This document shows, piece by piece, positions 16,689 to 27,789 of a stretch of DNA of 64,000 nt (its first letter is position 1; every line of letters begins with the position of its first letter). The DNA is taken from contig NZ_CP151979.1 of the NCBI RefSeq assembly GCF_038593265.1, forward strand, positions 682,001 through 746,000, written 5' to 3'. The notes under the pieces were generated by a model. That model was not told the DNA's origin. It ran no database searches and saw only the letters and a list, made by a program, of their open reading frames with translations. Position numbers and translations under genes: made by a program. Source of the DNA: Ureibacillus sp. FSL W7-1570 (GTDB lineage Bacteria > Bacillota > Bacilli > Bacillales_A > Planococcaceae).

Positions 16689-17038
16689 ATCTTGATTCCT
16701 TTCAATTTTTACTATTTCTTTAGCGATAATCATTTTACACTTTTTCGCTTCTTTGAGAAAGTGTAATTTCTCTTTTTCGGCATTGATGAAAAACTTTTTC
16801 AAAAAAAACGGTGATAAAAGGAGGAAATTGTGAACTGTATCGGGAATGAAAGAAATGTTTTATTTATTATATATGGTATACAAAGTAAAATAAATAACTG
16901 CAAAATCATCCGTCGAAAAGACATTTTCGATATTCTCGAATCGTAAATCTTGAAAAGTGTACGGGTTTTCTTCATAAAACTCCTTTTTTATTTGAAAGGA
17001 TTTGTTAAAATGATAAAGATGCTCTAACGTGCTAGTTA

Positions 17039-17067
17039 TTGACAGATGCGTATATTCTCAGTACGAT
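17039..17067 (+). promoter_or_regulatory. Sigma-A-like promoter of parEC
   Basis: TTGACA-N17-TACGAT gives a predicted start near 17074, just before a LexA box and the parE ribosome site. The remaining 16689-17038 gap is AT-rich and shows no gene. Confidence 0.65.
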
Positions 17068-17076
17068 TAGTGATAC

Positions 17077-17090
17077 AGAACGGATGTTTG
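17077..17090 (+). promoter_or_regulatory. LexA box at the parE start site
   Basis: AGAACGGATGTTTG matches the B. subtilis LexA consensus CGAACRNRYGTTYG at 13 of 14 positions. It lies immediately downstream of the predicted transcription start, a good operator position. From memory, parEC belongs to the B. subtilis LexA regulon. Confidence 0.75.
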
Positions 17091-17108
17091 TATGTGGAGG
17101 GATTACTT

Positions 17109-19082
17109 TTGGCAATAAATCAACCGGAACTCAGATATGATGCTGATGCCATTCAAGTATTGGAAGGTTTGGATGCAGTACGGAAACGTCCAGGGATGTA
17201 TATTGGATCCACTGACAGCCGGGGACTTCATCACTTGGTTTATGAAATTGTCGACAATGCGGTCGATGAAGCCCTTGCCGGATTTGGATCGCATATCATC
17301 GTAAAAATACATGAAGACAATTCGGTCAGCGTGCGGGATTATGGCCGCGGAATGCCAACCGGAATGCATAAATTGGGGAAACCCACTCCGGAAATCATTT
17401 TTACGATTTTACATGCCGGAGGGAAGTTTGGACAAGGGGGATATAAAACAAGCGGTGGATTGCACGGTGTAGGATCTTCCGTTGTAAATGCCCTTTCCAA
17501 ATTTCTTGAAGTCACTATATATCGTGACGGGAAAATCCATCGCCAGCGTTTTGAAAATGGCGGAAAACCGGTGACGACCCTTGAAATCATCGGGGATACA
17601 AAAGAAACGGGAACACTGGTGCATTTTCTTCCGGATGACACGATTTTTTCCACGACAAAATTCAATTATGATACATTGGCGGAACGTCTTCGGGAATCCG
17701 CTTTTCTGTTAAAAGGATTGAAAGTGGAATTGATCGATGAACGGGAAGAAGGAAAGCATGAAGTATTTTATTACGAAAACGGCATCCAGGCGTTTGTGGA
17801 ATATTTGAATGAAGAAAAAGATGTCATGCATCCCGTGAAATATGTGGAAGGGATTCATGAAGAAATCGAAGTGGAATTTGCCTTTCAATTCAACGACGGC
17901 TATTCGGAAACGATTTTATCCTTCGTCAATAATGTGCGCACCCGCGATGGCGGCACCCATGAAACGGGGGCGAAGGCGGCTTTGACACGGATTTTTAATG
18001 AATACGCCCGCAAAGTAGGTCTATTGAAAGAAAAAGACAAAAACCTGGAAGGATCGGATATTCGCGAAGGCCTTTCAGCCATCATTTCCGTCCGCATTCC
18101 GGAAAGTTTGCTGCAATTCGAAGGGCAGACAAAAAGCAAACTTGGAACGCCGGAAGCCCGTACGGCAGTGGAGTCTGTATTATCCGAAAAATTGCTTTAT
18201 ATTTTAGAGGAAAATGCCGAATTATCCGCAACCCTTGTCCGCAAGGCGATCCGTGCCCAACAGGCCCGTGAAGCGGCGAGAAAAGCCCGCGAAGAAGCTC
18301 GAAGCGGCAAAAAGGGCAAAAAAGAAAAAACCATACTTTCGGGCAAGCTGACGCCGGCCCAATCCCGCAATCCAAAAAAGAATGAATTATTCCTTGTGGA
18401 AGGGGATTCGGCAGGCGGATCGGCAAAACAGGGACGGGACCGTACTTTTCAGGCCATATTGCCTTTACGGGGGAAAGTCATCAATACAGAAAAGGCAAAA
18501 CTGACGGATATCATGAAAAATGAAGAGATTGCAACGATCATTCATACGATCGGTGCAGGCGCAGGTCCGGACTTCAACATTGAAGATGCAGCCTACGATA
18601 AAATTATCATCATGACCGATGCGGATACGGATGGCGCCCATATCCAAGTGCTGCTGCTCACATTTTTCTACCGTTACATGCGCCCATTGATTGAGGCGGG
18701 AAAAGTGTATTTGGCGTTGCCGCCCCTTTATAAAGTGTCAAAGGGCACCGGCAAGAAAGAAATCATTGAATACGCTTGGACAGAACGGGAGTTGCAGGAA
18801 AAAATCAAAAAAGTCGGGAAAGGGTACGTCATCCAACGTTATAAAGGTCTCGGTGAAATGAATGCGGACCAGCTTTGGGAAACGACGATGAATCCTGAAA
18901 CAAGAACCTTGATCCGCGTGACGATTGAAGACGGTGCCCGGGCAGAACGCCGTGTGACAACATTGATGGGAGACAAGGTGGAACCACGCCGCAAGTGGAT
19001 TGAATCCCATGTAGACTTTGGGATGGAAGAGGATACGAATACATTGGTACCTGATTTCATCCAGTATAAGGAGGAAGAATAA
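17109..19082 (+). CDS. parE: DNA topoisomerase IV subunit B
   Basis: ParE is the ATPase subunit of topoisomerase IV, which unlinks daughter chromosomes. The 657-residue protein has the GHKL ATP-binding site ([14 protein letters not shown] and [15 protein letters not shown], within residues 35-120), the transducer domain, and the TOPRIM region with [17 protein letters not shown] and [13 protein letters not shown] 17109, 7 nt after GGAGGG, gives the usual length and the standard N-terminus; the longer frame from 17046 is unlikely. Its stop overlaps the parC start by one base (TAATG), so the two are translationally coupled. Confidence 0.97.
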   Translation: MAINQPELRYDADAIQVLEGLDAVRKRPGMYIGSTDSRGLHHLVYEIVDNAVDEALAGFGSHIIVKIHEDNSVSVRDYGRGMPTGMHKLGKPTPEIIFTILHAGGKFGQGGYKTSGGLHGVGSSVVNALSKFLEVTIYRDGKIHRQRFENGGKPVTTLEIIGDTKETGTLVHFLPDDTIFSTTKFNYDTLAERLRESAFLLKGLKVELIDEREEGKHEVFYYENGIQAFVEYLNEEKDVMHPVKYVEGIHEEIEVEFAFQFNDGYSETILSFVNNVRTRDGGTHETGAKAALTRIFNEYARKVGLLKEKDKNLEGSDIREGLSAIISVRIPESLLQFEGQTKSKLGTPEARTAVESVLSEKLLYILEENAELSATLVRKAIRAQQAREAARKAREEARSGKKGKKEKTILSGKLTPAQSRNPKKNELFLVEGDSAGGSAKQGRDRTFQAILPLRGKVINTEKAKLTDIMKNEEIATIIHTIGAGAGPDFNIEDAAYDKIIIMTDADTDGAHIQVLLLTFFYRYMRPLIEAGKVYLALPPLYKVSKGTGKKEIIEYAWTERELQEKIKKVGKGYVIQRYKGLGEMNADQLWETTMNPETRTLIRVTIEDGARAERRVTTLMGDKVEPRRKWIESHVDFGMEEDTNTLVPDFIQYKEEE

Positions 19083-21532
19083 TGGCGCTAACCGAACGAT
19101 TTCACGAACTGACTTTGGAAGATGTAATCGGTGACCGCTTTGGCCGTTACAGTAAATACATTATTCAAGATCGTGCCATTCCTGATGCACGGGATGGGTT
19201 AAAACCGGTGCAACGGAGAATTCTTTATGCGATGTATCGGGAAGGGAACACCCATGATAAACCATTCCGAAAATCCGCCAAAACGGTCGGGAACGTAATC
19301 GGGAATTACCATCCCCACGGGGATTCTTCCGTATATGAAGCGATGGTGCGCCTCAGCCAGGACTGGAAAGCCCGCTATCCATTGATTGAGATGCACGGAA
19401 ACAATGGTTCCATTGATGGCGACCCTCCCGCAGCGATGCGTTATACGGAAGCCCGCCTTTCCGCATTGGCAATCGAAATGCTGAAAGATATCGATAAACA
19501 AACGGTCGATTTTGTTCCAAATTTTGATGACCAGGATGTGGAACCGACAGTACTCCCTGCGAAACTGCCCAACTTGCTTGTGAACGGTGCCACAGGGATT
19601 TCTGCCGGTTATGCCACGGATATTCCTCCCCACAACTTGGCGGAAGTGCTGGATGGTGTATTGATGCGGCTTGATCGTCCGGATTGCACCGTGGATGATT
19701 TAATGACGGTCATCAAAGGGCCGGACTTTCCGACTGGCGCCATCATCGAAGGGATTGATGGCATCAAAAAAGCTTATGAAACAGGAAAAGGAAAAATCAT
19801 TATCCGTTCCAAAGCGACGATCGAACCGATCAGAGGCGGAAAAGAACAAATTGTCATTACAGAAATCCCTTATGATGTCAATAAAGCTTTGCTTGTTAAG
19901 AAAATCGATGAAATGCGCTTTGACAAACGGCTTGAGGGAATTGCGGATGTACGGGATGAATCGGACCGGACAGTGGGGCTTCGGATCGTCATTGAGTTGA
20001 AAAAAGATGTAGATGGGGAAGCCATTTTAAACTACCTTTATAAAAATACGGATTTGCAAATCACGTATAACTTTAATATGATCGCCATCCATAATCGCCG
20101 TCCGACTATGATGACGCTTCCACTCATGCTGGATGCATATATCGATCATCAAAAGGATGTCGTGACAAGAAGAACGAAATATGACCTGCAAAAAGCAAAA
20201 GATCGGCTACATATCGTTGAAGGATTAATCAAAGCATTATCCATACTTGATGATGTCATTCAAACCATTCGTTCTTCCAAAGATAAGAAGGATGCCAAAA
20301 ACAACCTGCAAGTGAAGTTCCAGTTTACGGAACAACAGGCGGAAGCGATTGTCAACTTGCAACTTTACCGTTTGACGAACACAGATATTACGCAATTGCA
20401 AAAAGAGCATGAAGAATTGCAAAAAACAACTGAAAAGCTGACAAAAATATTAAGCAGCGAAAAAGAGTTAATTAAAGTGATCAAAAAAGAAATTCTGGAG
20501 TTGCGTAAACAATTTGCCGAGCCCCGCCTTTCCACAATCCAGGCGGAAATCAAAGAGATCAAAGTATCCCTTGATGTATTAATACCAAGTGAAGATTTTG
20601 TTGTGACCGTGACAAAAGATGGCTACGTAAAGCGGACAAGCCTTCGTTCCTATGCGGCTTCCAGTCCGGAAGATATTGCAATGAAGGAATCGGATTATTT
20701 GCTGTATGAAAACACATTGAATACACAGCATTTTCTTCTCATCTTCACGAATAAAGGAAATTACATTTTTCAACCGGTTCACGAACTGCCGGAAATTCGT
20801 TGGAAGGACTTGGGACAACACATATCAAGCATCGTTCCTATTGAAGAGGGAGAAAAGGTTGTCGGCGCCGTTGGGGTTGAAAACTTTGAGGATGAAAATC
20901 TCTTCATTTTAACAGCGACAAAACAGGGGCAAGTGAAATTGTCGAAACTTAATGAATATCAAGTAACCCGTTACTCAAAACCGATCAAAACGATGAATTT
21001 GAAAAATGATGATGAAATGATTTATGCAAACTTGGTGACTCCTGGAAAAGAAATCATTCTTACTTCATATTTGAGTTATACAGTTCGATTTGACATTGAG
21101 GAAATTCCGGTAACGGGAATAAAAACAGGAGGAGTAAAGGGAATCAATCTAAAAGACGAAGATTTCCTTGCGGCTGTCAATGTCATTGAAGAAAATTCCG
21201 AGAAAGATGTGATTGTCGTTACCCAACGCGGAGCCATCAAACGGATGAGTTTATCGGAAATTGAGCAAACGGGAAGAGCCAAACGCGGATTAGTCATTTT
21301 GAAAGAATTGAAGAAAAATCCTCACCGCATTTTTGATGTTTCTGTTGTTCATCAAGACGATACGATCGTGATGTCAACAATCAAACAGGTTCAAGAAACA
21401 ATGGCAGTATCGGATCTTCCGATTTCCGACCGCTATTCGAACGGCTCACTGAAATTTGATGTAAATAGTGATGGCGATTTATTGTTTGTGAAGATCCTTC
21501 ATCCCGAACAAGATGAAAATAAAGAACAATAA
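19082..21532 (+). CDS. parC: DNA topoisomerase IV subunit A
   Basis: ParC cleaves and rejoins DNA as the partner of ParE. The 816-residue protein begins [45 protein letters not shown]; the quinolone-region motif [12 protein letters not shown] carries Ser and Glu as in susceptible enzymes; the catalytic Tyr is in [11 protein letters not shown] (about residue 120). A coiled-coil region (about 430-500) is followed by a beta-pinwheel C-terminal domain with repeated GxxKR-type strands. It overlaps parE by one base. Confidence 0.97.
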   Translation: MALTERFHELTLEDVIGDRFGRYSKYIIQDRAIPDARDGLKPVQRRILYAMYREGNTHDKPFRKSAKTVGNVIGNYHPHGDSSVYEAMVRLSQDWKARYPLIEMHGNNGSIDGDPPAAMRYTEARLSALAIEMLKDIDKQTVDFVPNFDDQDVEPTVLPAKLPNLLVNGATGISAGYATDIPPHNLAEVLDGVLMRLDRPDCTVDDLMTVIKGPDFPTGAIIEGIDGIKKAYETGKGKIIIRSKATIEPIRGGKEQIVITEIPYDVNKALLVKKIDEMRFDKRLEGIADVRDESDRTVGLRIVIELKKDVDGEAILNYLYKNTDLQITYNFNMIAIHNRRPTMMTLPLMLDAYIDHQKDVVTRRTKYDLQKAKDRLHIVEGLIKALSILDDVIQTIRSSKDKKDAKNNLQVKFQFTEQQAEAIVNLQLYRLTNTDITQLQKEHEELQKTTEKLTKILSSEKELIKVIKKEILELRKQFAEPRLSTIQAEIKEIKVSLDVLIPSEDFVVTVTKDGYVKRTSLRSYAASSPEDIAMKESDYLLYENTLNTQHFLLIFTNKGNYIFQPVHELPEIRWKDLGQHISSIVPIEEGEKVVGAVGVENFEDENLFILTATKQGQVKLSKLNEYQVTRYSKPIKTMNLKNDDEMIYANLVTPGKEIILTSYLSYTVRFDIEEIPVTGIKTGGVKGINLKDEDFLAAVNVIEENSEKDVIVVTQRGAIKRMSLSEIEQTGRAKRGLVILKELKKNPHRIFDVSVVHQDDTIVMSTIKQVQETMAVSDLPISDRYSNGSLKFDVNSDGDLLFVKILHPEQDENKEQ

Positions 21533-21618
21533 TCCATATATGAACCAATGCCGTCCGCCGTTTAGTGATGAGAACCGGAAAGAATAGTGATAAAGAAAAA
21601 TATTTTGACAGGATTTTT

Positions 21619-21650
21619 GCCGTCTAGATCATATCCGGATTCTAGGCGGC
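21619..21650 (+). terminator. Probable terminator of parEC
   Basis: GCCGTCTAGA/TCTAGGCGGC (one mismatch) is followed by TTTCATTGTC, a weak T-tract. Confidence 0.5.
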
Positions 21651-21721
21651 TTTCATTGTCATTGAAAAAAGTAAGAAAAGGTTTTACTATTTTTATATGG
21701 ATAAATCTGGAGGAGTATAAG

Positions 21722-22624
21722 ATGGGAAAATTCTATTTAACTTTTGAAGCGCGTTCGAAAGGGATTTTCTTAGTGATTATCGCCGCGTTGTTTTGGGGCA
21801 TTTCCGGAACTGTTTCCCAGTATATGTTTCAACATTTACATATCAATACAGAATGGTTTACCACCTGCCGCCTGTTGCTTGCCGGATCCTTGTTGTTAGC
21901 GATTGCTTATAGAAATGAGGGAAACCACATTTTTGACATATGGAAGCAAAAAAGGGATGCCATCCGGTTAGTGATTTTTGGAATTGTCGGGATGATAGGA
22001 GTCCAATATACATATTTAACGGCCATCGCCCATGGCAATGCCGCAACAGCCACCGTTTTGCAATATTTAGGACCAGGTTTGGTGACGATGTATTATGTTC
22101 TGATTGCGAAGCGTTTACCGACAGTCAAAGAGCTGATCGCCGTTTTTTCGGCTCTCATCGGAACGTTTTTGCTTGTAACCCATGGAAAAATGGATGTGTT
22201 GACGATTTCGAAAGAGGCCTTTATTTGGGGAATCTTATCCGCATTCGGATTGGCTTTTTACACCATTTATCCCATTGAATTATTGAAAAAATGGGGATCA
22301 TTTATCACAATCGGATGGGGAATGATGGTGGCGGGGATTGTTTTCAGCTTCATCAGAGCCCCTTGGCAATTTGAAGGACAATGGCATTGGACAACAAACT
22401 TTGCCTTTTTGTTTGTCGTGATTTGTGGAACAGTCTTGGCATTCTATTTCTATTTGGATAGTTTAAAATATTTGACTGCTTCAGAAACGAGCCTGCTTGC
22501 CTGTGCCGAACCATTATCTGCCGCTTTCACTTCCGTCGTCTTTTTAGGGGTGCCTTTCGGATGGATGGATTGGCTTGGTTCTTTATTGATTCTGTTTACT
22601 ATTGTCATATTATCGAGAGAGTAG
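21722..22624 (+). CDS. EamA-family permease
   Basis: This 300-residue transporter has about ten membrane segments in two EamA domains (about residues 12-145 and 160-298), including AALFWGISGTVSQYMF near the N-terminus and SETSLLACAEPLSAAF with FLGVPFGWMDWLGSLLIL near the end, which resemble the RhaT/YdcZ-type drug-metabolite permeases. ATG 21722, after GGAGGAGT, is chosen over the longer in-frame GTG 21587. Substrate unknown. It is unrelated at close range to the other DMT gene at 11890. Confidence 0.87.
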   Translation: MGKFYLTFEARSKGIFLVIIAALFWGISGTVSQYMFQHLHINTEWFTTCRLLLAGSLLLAIAYRNEGNHIFDIWKQKRDAIRLVIFGIVGMIGVQYTYLTAIAHGNAATATVLQYLGPGLVTMYYVLIAKRLPTVKELIAVFSALIGTFLLVTHGKMDVLTISKEAFIWGILSAFGLAFYTIYPIELLKKWGSFITIGWGMMVAGIVFSFIRAPWQFEGQWHWTTNFAFLFVVICGTVLAFYFYLDSLKYLTASETSLLACAEPLSAAFTSVVFLGVPFGWMDWLGSLLILFTIVILSRE

Positions 22625-22628
22625 GGAA

Positions 22629-22658
22629 GGGGAGGGGCAACTATTCAACCCCCTCCCC
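22629..22658 (+). terminator. GC-rich hairpin after EamA gene
   Basis: GGGGAGGGG pairs with CCCCTCCCC across a 12-nt loop. There is no U-tract, so it could protect the 3' end or end transcription only partly. Confidence 0.4.
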
Positions 22659-22691
22659 AACTTGCCTGGTTTTGAATAGTATTGGCTGTAC

Positions 22692-22721
22692 AAAAAAATC
22701 CTTGAGTATTACTACTCAAGG
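22692..22721 (-). terminator. Terminator of ywcB-ywcA operon
   Basis: On the minus strand CCTTGAGTA/TACTCAAGG is followed by ATTTTTTTG. Confidence 0.82.
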
Positions 22722-22757
22722 AAAATAGAAAGATAAGGATGAATGTAAGCGATTCAA

Positions 22758-24302
22758 TTAGTGGGAGACTTTGCTTACTGAAATACCAGTTTGTGCGCGA
22801 ACTTCAACTTCGCTGTATTTTGCGTAATCCGCTTCTTTAGAGAAGACTGTACCAAGCCATCCGCAGATGAAACCAACAGGTACGGAAACAATCGCAGGGT
22901 TTGTTAAGCTTACAAGTGGTGTACCCACGAAAATGGCTTTACCTGGTTCTGGGTTCCATACGTTTGGTGAAACTGCCACAAGTACTAATGCAGTAATCAA
23001 ACCACCAAGGATAGCCCATACAGCTCCATTTGAATTGAAGCGTTTCCAGTAGATTGTATAGATAATAACTGGTAAGTTAGCAGATGCTGCAATACAGAAT
23101 GCTAATGATACCAGGAACGCAACGTTAAGTGTTTGTGCACCTAATGCCAATAAGATGGAAATTACTGAAATGACTAATGAACCGATACGAGCTGCAACAA
23201 CTTGTTCTTTTTCAGTAATATTACCTTTCTTAATAATTTGACCGTAAATGTCGTGAGATAGAGCAGAAGCGCCGGAAAGTACCAAACCTGCAACTACCGC
23301 CAAGATTGTCGCGAATGCAACGGCGGATACGAATGAGAACAGGATGTCTCCACCTAAAGCTTCCGCAAGCAACGGTGCAGCCATGTTACCAGCAGGGTTT
23401 GCGGCAACAATTGTATCTTTACCAACGAATGCAGCTGCTCCGAATCCTAAGAAGATTGTCAATACATAGAAAAGACCAACGATCCATGTAGCCCAAATTA
23501 CAGATGAACGCGCTGTTTGGGCATCTTTTACTGTGAAGAAGCGCATTAGGATGTGCGGAAGTCCTGCAGTACCCAATACTAACGCCAATAGTGTGGAAAT
23601 TGTATTGATACCGCTCTTATAAAGCAATCCCGGATTCAAATATGCTTCTCCAGCTTCAGTGGCAGTTGTCATTTCCGAGAACATTCTGACAATACTGAAA
23701 TCAAATTTCAATAATACTAAGAAAGAAATAATAGCAGTACCAAACATCAATAGAACAGCTTTAATGATTTGTACCCATGAAGTAGCAGTCATTCCACCGA
23801 ACAATACGTAAATTGTCATCATGACACCTACGATTAGAACAGCCACCCAATAAGGAATACCGAATAATAACTGAATAAGTGCTCCTGCACCAACCAGCTG
23901 TGCAATCATGTAGAATAAAACGATTACAATTGTACTTAAAGCAGCAGCTCCACGAACTTTGGCCATTTCGAAACGAGCTGTGATCATATCGGCCAATGTG
24001 AATTTACCAAGGTTACGAAGTGGCTCGGCAACGATATATAATACAACCAAGTAAGCTACTAGATAACCGATAGAGAAGTAGAAGCCATCATAACCGTATA
24101 ATGCAACAGAACCTGCAATCCCTAAGAATGAAGCCGCAGATAGATAGTCCCCTGAAATAGCAAGCCCGTTTTGCCAACCTTTCAGTCCGCCCCCGGCAGT
24201 ATAGAATTCGCTCGCAGTGCTAGTTCTTTTGGAAGCCCAATAAGTGATATACAACGTGATTCCTACGATCAATAAGAACATTACTATGGATGGTACACTC
24301 AT
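22758..24302 (-). CDS. ywcA: Sodium/solute symporter, cation-acetate type (ActP/YwcA-like)
   Basis: This 514-residue member of the sodium:solute symporter family has about thirteen membrane segments. The N-terminal EFYTAGGGLKGWQNGLAISGDYLSAASFLG region, GGMTATSWVQ and AVVAGLVLSGASALSHDIY are characteristic of ActP-like acetate permeases. It overlaps the upstream DUF485 gene by 4 nt, an arrangement conserved for ActP systems. Role by family: uptake of acetate or another short monocarboxylate. I saw no convincing CcpA site upstream. Confidence 0.92.
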   Translation of the reverse strand: MSVPSIVMFLLIVGITLYITYWASKRTSTASEFYTAGGGLKGWQNGLAISGDYLSAASFLGIAGSVALYGYDGFYFSIGYLVAYLVVLYIVAEPLRNLGKFTLADMITARFEMAKVRGAAALSTIVIVLFYMIAQLVGAGALIQLLFGIPYWVAVLIVGVMMTIYVLFGGMTATSWVQIIKAVLLMFGTAIISFLVLLKFDFSIVRMFSEMTTATEAGEAYLNPGLLYKSGINTISTLLALVLGTAGLPHILMRFFTVKDAQTARSSVIWATWIVGLFYVLTIFLGFGAAAFVGKDTIVAANPAGNMAAPLLAEALGGDILFSFVSAVAFATILAVVAGLVLSGASALSHDIYGQIIKKGNITEKEQVVAARIGSLVISVISILLALGAQTLNVAFLVSLAFCIAASANLPVIIYTIYWKRFNSNGAVWAILGGLITALVLVAVSPNVWNPEPGKAIFVGTPLVSLTNPAIVSVPVGFICGWLGTVFSKEADYAKYSEVEVRAQTGISVSKVSH

Positions 24303-24625
24303 TGACCAGCACCCCTTTCATATTCATCGATAATTTCTTTCGCTTCTTTGTCAAATTTGTTTGCTTTCCCTACATAGAAGTGTGCCAGTCCCCAAACCAT
24401 GATGAATAGTCCAAAGGAGTAAAACCATACCCATGTAATTTCCCCAACTGCTTTTTGGTGCAAAATTTGTGTGTAGGATGTCAAGACGGGTAGCAACATG
24501 TAAAGAACAAAGAAGATTACCGTCATCGTCCAGAGAAACGAGTTTTTCTTTTTCGATAACCGTCTGAACGATTGACTATTGGCGATTTTTTCGTAGTCGA
24601 TATTTTTACCGTTTTCTCTCGCCAT
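24299..24625 (-). CDS. ywcB: DUF485 membrane protein, YwcB-like
   Basis: This 108-residue protein has two membrane helices (about residues 30-55 and 65-85) and the DUF485 pattern NSQSFRRLSKKKNSFLW, followed by PVLTSYT. DUF485 genes regularly precede actP-type symporter genes and probably make an accessory subunit. ATG 24625 is chosen because AAGGGGG lies 7 nt before it; ATG 24631 is too close. Its stop overlaps the symporter start. Confidence 0.88.
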   Translation of the reverse strand: MARENGKNIDYEKIANSQSFRRLSKKKNSFLWTMTVIFFVLYMLLPVLTSYTQILHQKAVGEITWVWFYSFGLFIMVWGLAHFYVGKANKFDKEAKEIIDEYERGAGQ

Positions 24626-24670
24626 AAACATACCCCCTTTAAAATTGAACGTTTTTTCTGTATCATGTTC

Positions 24671-24696
24671 GTAAAATTCTAGTTTAAGAATTTTAC
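24671..24696. repeat. Inverted repeat upstream of ywcB
   Basis: GTAAAATTCT-N6-AGAATTTTAC is a perfect 10-bp inverted repeat about 46 bp before the ywcB start, suitable as an operator. The rest of 24626-25179 (550 bp) is very AT-rich and I see no gene in it. Confidence 0.55.
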
Positions 24697-25166
24697 AATT
24701 TCAATTTTATAGAGCGGTTCACAAAATTGCAATACTTTTTCTATAAATTATTCAAATTTTTTTGCGAAAAAAATTGATTAAAAGAGAAAATTTTTGCGTG
24801 AAAACAACAAAAGGATCAAATGTAGTGCAGATAAAAGGGAACAAATAAATATTTAATAGGTAAAATTGAAAAAAATAATGCGGAAATGACTATTGGAAAA
24901 CAGAACATTGATTTCAGGTAATAATAATTTGATGAAAATAGTGGATTTATAATCATAAAATTATTATACTGCATATTTTGATCGAACTTAAAAAGCTATA
25001 TTATTATTATTTTGCAACAAATATTTGACATCGGTTTCGGAAAAAAATGTCGGAAAATCAAAAAAAGAACAAGAATTCTTCTTCTGTCTCACTATTAGAA
25101 GTATTCTTGGATTATGAGATATTACTTCCGATAAGATATATTATGTCGGGGTCCCTATTTTGCCGA

Positions 25167-25190
25167 ATAAAAAAAGGCGCTATTCGCCTT
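25167..25190 (-). terminator. Terminator of the endonuclease/RHH operon
   Basis: On the minus strand AGGCG/CGCCT with a 5-nt loop is followed by T6; the stem overlaps the stop codon. Confidence 0.65.
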
Positions 25191-25563
25191 CGTATTCTAC
25201 TCTATATCTCCAACTTTCTTGTTTTACATCATTTGTGTTTATGTATGCAACACTTGCTTCAATAACATCGTTTAGATTCAATTGGTGGTCTTTTGCAAAT
25301 TTTTTTAATCTCTCAAGCAATTCTTTATCACATGTTGTACGAAATTCTACTCGATCTTTTGGACGGTTTTTTTTATCAAATGTTATTGCATTCTCCTTTA
25401 ATATATTTTCAAAGCCATTTTCAAGTAAATATCCAACATAAGTATTATTCTTATCTGCCATGATTTTTAAATCATCCAACAAGGCTTTGCTTATACGAGT
25501 TTTATATTTAATTCTTGAAGTATCAATAGTTTGTAATAATTTCCCATTTACCAATTTCCACAA
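25180..25563 (-). CDS. Small protein with two RHH-like repeats
   Basis: This 127-residue basic protein of unknown function seems to contain two copies of a ribbon-helix-helix-like unit: KTRISKALLDDLKIMADKNNTYVGYLLENGFENIL (about residues 21-55) and EFRTTCDKELLERLKKFAKDHQLNLNDVIEASVAYI (about 73-108). A tandem repeat could bind DNA as a monomer. Initiation is at TTG 25563, 8 nt after a full AGGAGGT; that ribosome site overlaps the stop of the endonuclease-like gene 13 nt upstream, so the two are coupled. I infer a DNA-binding partner or regulator; no family name is certain. Confidence 0.75.
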   Translation of the reverse strand: MWKLVNGKLLQTIDTSRIKYKTRISKALLDDLKIMADKNNTYVGYLLENGFENILKENAITFDKKNRPKDRVEFRTTCDKELLERLKKFAKDHQLNLNDVIEASVAYINTNDVKQESWRYRVEYEGE

Positions 25564-25576
25564 AATAGTCCACCTC

Positions 25577-26434
<858 letters not shown>

Positions 26435-26479
26435 TTATTTAGGTGACTTCTTCATCCTGTTTTCTCCTTGAAAAAGATT

Positions 26480-26944
26480 TTAACCCACGGATACAGACCG
26501 ATATTTATTTGAAAGCTCCAAGAGAGGTCCTGTATAAGCATAATTCCATTCCCCATCGATTAAATACGTGGCTTCGTATCGAACAATCAACCGTTTCATT
26601 TCTTTCAGCACATGCTCCGGAAAAGGATGGCTTTTTACCACTTTCCCCTCCTTCCCAATCAGAGAACCATTTCCCCCGATCATCGGCAACTGATGAAATG
26701 TATGATCGATAACAGGCAGCATATCCCGTATCGGTCTTGCAGAAGCAAAGACAATTTCATGGCCGTCTTCCCTGACCTTCTGCAACGAATCTAAAATCTT
26801 TTCCGATATCGGTTGTCCTATAAAGACTATGGTTCCATTCAAGTAAAAACAAACTTCATCCGTATCACCTTTTCCTTTAATTTTCCATTGCCTAATATAC
26901 CATGAAACTGTTTTTATGGGATATTTCGCCAAACGTTTTGCCAT
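26480..26944 (-). pseudogene. Decayed HAD-family (Cof-type) phosphatase
   Basis: The 154-codon frame resembles the N-terminal half of a Cof-type HAD hydrolase (usual length about 250-270): PISEKILDSLQKVREDGHEIVFASARPIRDM, then GGNGSLI. The catalytic DxDGT motif is degraded to YLNGT, losing the nucleophile, and an unrelated stretch precedes it. The cap domain is cut off after YTGP and the C-terminal motifs (conserved Lys, GDxxND) are missing. I take it as a pseudogene damaged at both ends, next to the endonuclease operon. Confidence 0.72.
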
Positions 26945-26962
26945 CTATGTACCAAAAAATAT

Positions 26963-26988
26963 ATGCGCCAGTTTTCCAACTGGCGCAT
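26963..26988 (-). terminator. Terminator of the small 59-aa gene
   Basis: ATGCGCCAGTT/AACTGGCGCAT is a perfect 11-bp stem with a 4-nt loop; on the minus strand it is followed by ATATTTTTTGG. Confidence 0.75.
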
Positions 26989-27045
26989 GGCCAAGAAGGG
27001 TGTTCTGGCCCTGATATCCCGACTTCCTTTATATAAATGCCATTA

Positions 27046-27225
27046 TCAGCGAGCGATTGTTAGGCCTGTAGTATCTGTTGATAATAATCTAGTCTCGCCG
27101 TTCACATAAGAAACCCAAACAAGGAAATTATCTTGGAATGCGATGAAAATTCCTTGCGTATTGTTGAAGCCGTTGCCTGTTACATAAATTTTTTCGCCGA
27201 AATCAAACTCCAAGTGTTTTTCCAT
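27046..27225 (-). CDS. Small protein of unknown function, 59 aa
   Basis: The compact, probably all-beta protein (FGEKIYVTGNGF, GIFIAFQDNFLVWVSYVNGETRLLSTDTTGL) has a strong ribosome site, GGAGGTG, 9 nt before ATG 27225; the ATG at 27243 overlaps that site and is unlikely. It has its own terminator. The pattern of alternating hydrophobic residues recalls small spore-associated or SH3-like proteins, but I do not assign a family. The gap 27226-27789 behind it contains a somewhat GC-richer stretch (27360-27550) that may be decayed coding DNA, but no supported gene. Confidence 0.68.
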   Translation of the reverse strand: MEKHLEFDFGEKIYVTGNGFNNTQGIFIAFQDNFLVWVSYVNGETRLLSTDTTGLTIAR

Positions 27226-27789
27226 GCCATCATTCACCTCCATTTTTGAAGTTACTATAATAAATGCAGATTTTTTTATGCGAACTGAGTCATATGTACC
27301 AGGTTCAAAACAAAAATTTATATTTTATTTATAGAAGAAAATCTAATGAACATCTCTTTCAACAAATGCCCATTCCTATCAAATTGAACCGGCTGAACAA
27401 GACCGGAAAATAATCGCGCATTATAAACGAACATAAGAAACGCTTCAACATCAGCTCATTGGTGAACGCGCGTTTTGCGCCCGGAAGATGCGGGAAATGG
27501 ATTATACGAAGGAAATGAATGGATATGTATGACGGAGAACAAAAGGAAAGGAAAAGCTGTTTCAGAATAAAAAAATAGGTTACAGGTTTCATAAATTGGA
27601 GATTTTGTTAAATTTCAATATATTCACTGCAATTGAATCATGATTATGATATAACTTTCATAAAATTTACAAGATGGACCGTGTATACATAAAACAAGAC
27701 TTTTTGTTCATTTTTCTTGAATGATTTCATCGATTTATACCCCGTTATTTCTCCAAAAAGTATATAATAGCTGTATATGGAGGTCGAAC

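Noticed and set aside
22744-22757. cre-like TGTAAGCGATTCAA at the end of the symporter operon
   Set aside because: It lies downstream of the gene, near the stop codon, and lacks the terminal CA of the consensus.
27463-27476. LexA-like TGAACGCGCGTTTT
   Set aside because: Two outer mismatches and no promoter or gene start next to it; chance match in a probable decayed region.
27359-27592. 77-codon minus-strand frame
   Set aside because: Composition (many Phe, Leu, Ser, His) is that of an antisense frame; no ribosome site.
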